From assembly GCA_002315325.1 (NCBI GenBank), contig DCGU01000063.1:1-8368 (forward strand): DNA of 8,368 nucleotides, in the 5' to 3' direction. Position 1 is the stretch's first letter. Each line of letters starts with the position of its first letter. The DNA comes from Clostridiales bacterium UBA1770 (lineage in GTDB: Bacteria > Bacillota > Clostridia > Oscillospirales > CAG-272). Below are positions 5,810 through 8,368 of this stretch, piece after piece. Under the pieces are notes generated by a model. It was not told the origin of the DNA and did not search any database. It worked only from the letters and a program-made list of their open reading frames with translations. The translations under genes and the position numbers were made by a program.

Positions 5810-6006
5810 GTCAATTGTAAAAGCCGGAGTTTTAGTTAAATTCGTTTTTTCGGCAGCTTTGCCGCCGAAAAAACACCTTTGTGACGAGCAAAGCGAGTCC
5901 GCGCGCACAGGGGTGTCTCAAAAATCTTCGATTTTTGAGGGCGGCGATAAGCGCGCGTAACCCCGCCGCGCAGTTTCCAATTGTAAAACGCAGTTTTACA
6001 ATTGAC
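5810..6006. repeat. 197-bp composite intergenic element with terminal inverted repeats (MITE-like)
   Basis: GTCAATTGTAAAA (5810-5822) is repeated exactly, inverted, at 5994-6006, bounding a 197-bp block. Inside are four hairpins in order. First, an 11-bp stem 5844-5854/5864-5874 (GTTTTTTCGGC arm). Second, an 11-bp stem with two G-U pairs, 5873-5883/5906-5916. Third, a perfect 10-bp stem 5917-5926/5930-5939 with TTC loop. Fourth, a perfect 12-bp stem 5978-5989/5993-6004 with GCA loop, whose right arm is part of the terminal repeat. The 35-bp GC-rich repeat lies between the last two. No transposase is encoded and no clear target-site duplication is seen, so mobility is inference. It occupies the leader region of the minus-strand beta-helix gene. 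Confidence 0.6.
5937..5971 (+). repeat. Dispersed 35-bp GC-rich repeat, copy 2
   Basis: Matches 1073-1107 at 32 of 35 bases in the same orientation. On the minus strand it belongs to an open stretch (5832-6005) with no ATG, GTG or TTG start before the repeat. That stretch translates the repeat as CAAGLR followed by LIAAL, the same frame as the putative small ORF at 1064-1141. I list it as a repeat, not a gene. Confidence 0.75.
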
Positions 6007-6008
6007 TA

Positions 6009-6038
6009 ATTATAACACGAAATTGTTACAAAAGGCAA
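6009..6038 (-). promoter_or_regulatory. Candidate promoter for the beta-helix gene
   Basis: On the minus strand TTGCCT (6033-6038) and TATAAT (6009-6014) are separated by 18 bp. Transcription would start at about the outer end of the 197-bp element and carry all of it as a leader of roughly 240 nt before the ATG at 5758. Confidence 0.45.
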
Positions 6039-6065
6039 ATTGTTTTTAATATGGGTATATTGTTC

Positions 6066-6094
6066 TTGCCATTTTATCATAATAAAGGTATAAT
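6066..6094 (+). promoter_or_regulatory. SigA-type promoter of the malic enzyme gene
   Basis: TTGCCA (6066-6071) and TATAAT (6089-6094) lie 17 bp apart, an almost consensus promoter. The start would be near 6101, giving a leader of about 35 nt before the ATG at 6136. Confidence 0.8.
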
Positions 6095-6135
6095 TAACGT
6101 ATTAATCAAAAAGTATTTTATGCCAGAGGTTTAAT

Positions 6136-7287
6136 ATGACGATCAAAGAAGAATCGATGCAGGAACACTACCGCCTGGGCGGTAAAATCGAGGTCGTATC
6201 CCGTGCCAAATTGAACGACCGACACGACCTGTCCGTGCTCTATACCCCCGGTGTGGCCGAACCCTGTTTGGAAATTCAGCGTCACCCTGAAAAAAGCTAT
6301 GAACTCACCCGCCGCCATAATCTCGTTGCCGTCATCACCGACGGTACGGCAGTATTGGGCCTAGGCGACATCGGTCCCGAGGCCGGCATGCCCGTGATGG
6401 AGGGCAAGTGTTTGCTGTTTAAGGAACTGGGCGGTGTGGACGCATTCCCGCTCTGTGTCCGTTCCCATGACGTGGACGAAATCGTCAATACCGTTGCCGC
6501 CATCGCCGGTTCGTTCGGCGGCATCAACCTGGAGGATATTTCCGCGCCCCGCTGTTTTGAGGTGGAGGAAAAACTTAAGGCCCGCCTGGATATTCCCGTC
6601 TTCCACGACGACCAACACGGCACTGCCGTCATCGTTTTGGCGGGTGTCATTAACGCATTGAAATTCACCAAAAAGAAAAAGGAAGACTGCCGCGTCGTCA
6701 TCAACGGGGCAGGGGCTGCCGGTATCGCCATTGCCAAACTTTTGCTGCGCTACGGCTTCCCGGACGTCACGTTGTGCGACCGCTTCGGTATCGTGGCCGA
6801 AGGGGATGAAAAACTCACCTGGGCACAGGCCGAAATGGCAAAGGTTACCAACAAATCCCATCTGCACGGGACGCTGGCCGATGCCATGAAGGGTGCCGAT
6901 ATTTTCGTTGGTGTATCTGCTCCGAATATTGTTACCCCCGAGATGGTTGCATCCATGAATCATGATGCAATTCTGTTTGCTATGGCAAATCCTACTCCTG
7001 AGATTATGCCTGATGTGGCAAAGGCTGCCGGTGCAAGAGTTGTGGGAACTGGTCGCAGCGATTTCCCTAATCAGGTAAACAATGTGGTGGCTTTCCCCGG
7101 CATCTTCAAGGGCGCTTTAGAAGGCCGTGCCCAGCAGATTACAGAGGAGATGAAGCTTGCAGCAGCACTTGCAATCGCAGGTCTTGTAAGCGAGGAGGAG
7201 CTTAATGAGGATTTCATTATGCCAGAGGCATTTGATCCACGAGTAGCAGACGTTGTAAGTGCTGCTGTCAAATCACATATTAAATAA
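6136..7287 (+). CDS. NAD(P)-dependent malic enzyme (malate to pyruvate + CO2)
   Basis: A 383-residue short bacterial malic enzyme, which oxidatively decarboxylates malate to pyruvate in the cytoplasm. Key sites: LYTPGVAEP (35-43, catalytic Tyr36), EGKCLLFK (89-96, Lys91), NLEDISAP (131-138, metal ligands E133/D134), FHDDQHGTA (156-164, D158), the dinucleotide loop GAGAAG (191-196), and ANPTPEI (284-290). The length is normal and the frame unbroken. The start at 6136 has AGAGG (6125-6129) ahead; an in-frame ATG at 6157 is a weaker alternative. Base use changes within the gene: 17 of 26 Ala codons are GCC in residues 1-255, but only 2 of 21 after that, where GCA and GCT dominate. All visible motifs remain intact across the change. 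It is followed 16 bp later by the DUF4364 gene. Cofactor preference (NAD or NADP) cannot be decided by eye. Confidence 0.93.
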   Translation: MTIKEESMQEHYRLGGKIEVVSRAKLNDRHDLSVLYTPGVAEPCLEIQRHPEKSYELTRRHNLVAVITDGTAVLGLGDIGPEAGMPVMEGKCLLFKELGGVDAFPLCVRSHDVDEIVNTVAAIAGSFGGINLEDISAPRCFEVEEKLKARLDIPVFHDDQHGTAVIVLAGVINALKFTKKKKEDCRVVINGAGAAGIAIAKLLLRYGFPDVTLCDRFGIVAEGDEKLTWAQAEMAKVTNKSHLHGTLADAMKGADIFVGVSAPNIVTPEMVASMNHDAILFAMANPTPEIMPDVAKAAGARVVGTGRSDFPNQVNNVVAFPGIFKGALEGRAQQITEEMKLAAALAIAGLVSEEELNEDFIMPEAFDPRVADVVSAAVKSHIK

Positions 7288-7292
7288 TGTAT

Positions 7293-7297
7293 AGGAG
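7293..7297 (+). promoter_or_regulatory. Ribosome binding site of the DUF4364 gene
   Basis: AGGAG lies 6 nt before the ATG at 7304 in the 16-bp gap after the malic enzyme stop, consistent with one transcript. Confidence 0.7.
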
Positions 7298-7303
7298 TAA
7301 TTC

Positions 7304-7825
7304 ATGACAACTGATGGTTTAGTTTTATACAAATTAATTATTTTATATATGTTAGACCGAGTAGATTTTCCTCTTACTGGTTCTCAAATCTCGCAATTCA
7401 TATTAGACAATAATTATACTAATTATTTTAATCTTACAATTGCGCAAAATGAATTAATTGAGAATGATTTTATCAAACCTACCGTTGAACGTAATCATTC
7501 TCTTTACGAGATTACAGAACAGGGTAAAGAAGCAATCGAGTTGTTTGAGTTTAAAATATCGGATTCTATTAAACTAGATATCCTAAACTATCTCAAGGAA
7601 CAAAAGATTGAATTAAGAAATGAATCTGCTATTTCATCCGATTACTACCCTTCTAATAATGAATATATTGCACAATGCAGTATCAAAGAACGTAATCAAA
7701 CATTATTAGAAATCAAGATAACCGTTCCAACACAGGAACAGGCTATCCATATATGCGATTCATGGCGTGAGAAAAATGAAGAAATATATCAATATCTTAT
7801 AACACAAGTATGGCAGGAGGAATAA
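7304..7825 (+). CDS. DUF4364 family winged-helix protein
   Basis: A 173-residue cytoplasmic protein that I recognise as the DUF4364 family of Clostridia. The first 80 residues look like a winged-helix DNA-binding domain: helix LVLYKLIILYML (6-17), then LTGSQISQFILDNNY (24-38), a recognition-helix-like LTIAQNELIENDFI (44-57), and a wing with LYEITEQGKEAIELF (67-81). The second half (about 88-173) is alpha/beta with alternating strands, including CSIKE and LLEIKITV. By domain it could regulate transcription, but I know of no demonstrated target. Its AT-rich composition matches engB downstream and the 3' part of the malic enzyme gene, not the genes to the left. It ends inside a hairpin whose loop contains the TAA. 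Confidence 0.8.
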   Translation: MTTDGLVLYKLIILYMLDRVDFPLTGSQISQFILDNNYTNYFNLTIAQNELIENDFIKPTVERNHSLYEITEQGKEAIELFEFKISDSIKLDILNYLKEQKIELRNESAISSDYYPSNNEYIAQCSIKERNQTLLEIKITVPTQEQAIHICDSWREKNEEIYQYLITQVWQEE

Positions 7826-7839
7826 CCTCCTGCCATACT
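7807..7839. terminator. Hairpin terminator overlapping the DUF4364 stop codon
   Basis: Perfect 14-bp arms 7807-7820 and 7826-7839 flank the loop AATAA, whose last three bases are the stop codon of the DUF4364 gene. A short T-rich tail (TATTTCTT) follows on the + strand. It lies between convergent genes and may work in both directions, though the tails are weaker than those of the terminator at 4466-4507. Confidence 0.75.
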
Positions 7840-7914
7840 ATTTCTTACAATATTAAATCATACGGATTATGTACGATATACGGTCAACTCAAAAAGAATT
7901 TTACGACATCAATA
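7840..7914. other. Short intergenic spacer between convergent genes
   Basis: AT-rich DNA between the DUF4364 terminator and the engB stop codon. I see no gene, promoter or repeat in it. Confidence 0.5.
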
Positions 7915-8368
7915 CTACTCCATTTCATCAGAATCAATCTCTTCTGTGTAATCATCGTATATCATAGATTCAATATAATCTAAGATTTCATCTTTTCCCT
8001 GTTTACTTAGTGCTGAAAACGGAAATAATAAATCACTTGATTTCATCTGTAATTTTGTCTTAATAATTTTAATCTGCTTTTGCAATTGTGAACGTTTAAT
8101 TTTATCTGATTTTGTAGCAATAATAACTGGAGTAAATCCATTATCAATAATCCAGTCATACATCATTTTATCATTTGCAGATGGCTCATGTCGTATATCA
8201 ATCAACAAAAACACTACAATCAATTTTTGAGAAGTATGAAGATAACGTTCAATCATTTTACCCCATTTTTCTCGTTCAGTAGCAGATACTTTAGCATATC
8301 CATATCCTGGAAGGTCAACAAAATAAATCGCCTCATTAATATTATAGAAATTGATAGTCTGTGTCTTT
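7915..8368 (-). CDS. engB: Ribosome biogenesis GTPase EngB (YsxC/YihA), 3' part
   Basis: The C-terminal 150 residues of a TRAFAC-class GTPase needed for large ribosomal subunit assembly. The reading frame continues off the right edge, so the ATG at 8256 is internal (MIERYL) and not the start. Reading from the edge, the visible sequence begins KTQTINF (switch I/G2 region), then YFVDLPGYGYAKVS (G3), EKWGKMIERYL, VVFLLIDIRH, ATKSDK (G4) and FSALSKQGKDE (G5). The tail is unusually acidic (EEIDSDEME). The P-loop and roughly 45-50 N-terminal residues lie outside the window. It is AT-rich and convergent with the DUF4364 gene. Malic enzyme, DUF4364 and engB near one another fit my recollection of Lachnospiraceae gene order, but I could not check it. 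Confidence 0.93.
   Translation of the reverse strand, partial: KTQTINFYNINEAIYFVDLPGYGYAKVSATEREKWGKMIERYLHTSQKLIVVFLLIDIRHEPSANDKMMYDWIIDNGFTPVIIATKSDKIKRSQLQKQIKIIKTKLQMKSSDLLFPFSALSKQGKDEILDYIESMIYDDYTEEIDSDEME

Noticed and set aside
5832..6005. A 57-codon minus-strand open stretch through the 197-bp element as a gene
   Set aside because: No ATG, GTG or TTG precedes the repeat-derived part and there is no ribosome site; it is arginine-rich and looks like translated repeat.
7915..8256. The ATG at 8256 as the engB start
   Set aside because: The frame continues upstream to the window edge with conserved EngB G2 and G3 motifs, so this Met is internal.
1..8368. CRISPR array, toxin-antitoxin pair, defence operon or phage module
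   Set aside because: No regularly spaced direct repeats, no nuclease, reverse transcriptase, integrase or toxin motif, and all large frames have metabolic or housekeeping assignments.

Overview
The window looks like DNA from a gut-type Clostridia (Firmicutes) bacterium. Evidence: strong Shine-Dalgarno sites, TTGACA/TATAAT-type promoters, short hairpin terminators, and families typical of Oscillospiraceae/Lachnospiraceae (clostridial GNAT-like acyltransferase, DUF4364, EngB). Positions 1 to about 6900 are GC-rich with GCC/CGC/GAC-biased codons. From roughly 6900-6950 to the end the DNA is clearly AT-rich with GCA/GCT/GAT/AAT-biased codons. The switch falls inside one intact reading frame, the malic enzyme gene, so the window is either a natural recombinant or an assembly join between two genomes.

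Layout: (1) 1-85 is a structured, probably repeat-derived tail. (2) 86-1030 (-) is a GNAT-like acyltransferase-domain protein, preceded by a leader that may encode a 25-residue peptide (1064-1141, -) containing a 35-bp dispersed repeat. (3) A well-formed promoter (1242-1269) drives a three-gene + strand unit: calcineurin-like metallophosphoesterase (1306-2289), xylose-isomerase-like TIM-barrel sugar isomerase/epimerase (2313-3101) and a family-4 glycosyltransferase (3170-4444). The unit closes at a perfect 19-bp bidirectional terminator. (4) Converging on that terminator is a right-handed beta-helix (pectate-lyase superfamily) protein (4520-5758, -). (5) A 377-bp intergenic region holds a 197-bp composite element with 13-bp terminal inverted repeats, several hairpins and the second copy of the 35-bp repeat, then the malic enzyme promoter. 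(6) Malic enzyme (6136-7287) and a DUF4364 winged-helix protein (7304-7825) form a + strand pair ending in a hairpin whose loop contains the stop codon. (7) The 3' part of engB (7915-8368, -) runs off the end.

Functionally, genes 2-4 plus the beta-helix protein suggest carbohydrate or glycolipid chemistry in the cytoplasm (none has a visible signal peptide), but their substrates cannot be read from sequence. The malic enzyme links malate to pyruvate. The DUF4364 and EngB genes are housekeeping-type neighbours belonging to the AT-rich side. I see no CRISPR array, tRNA, rRNA, transposase or defence operon. The most unusual non-coding signals are the repeat family at 1073-1107/5937-5971 and the mosaic malic enzyme gene.
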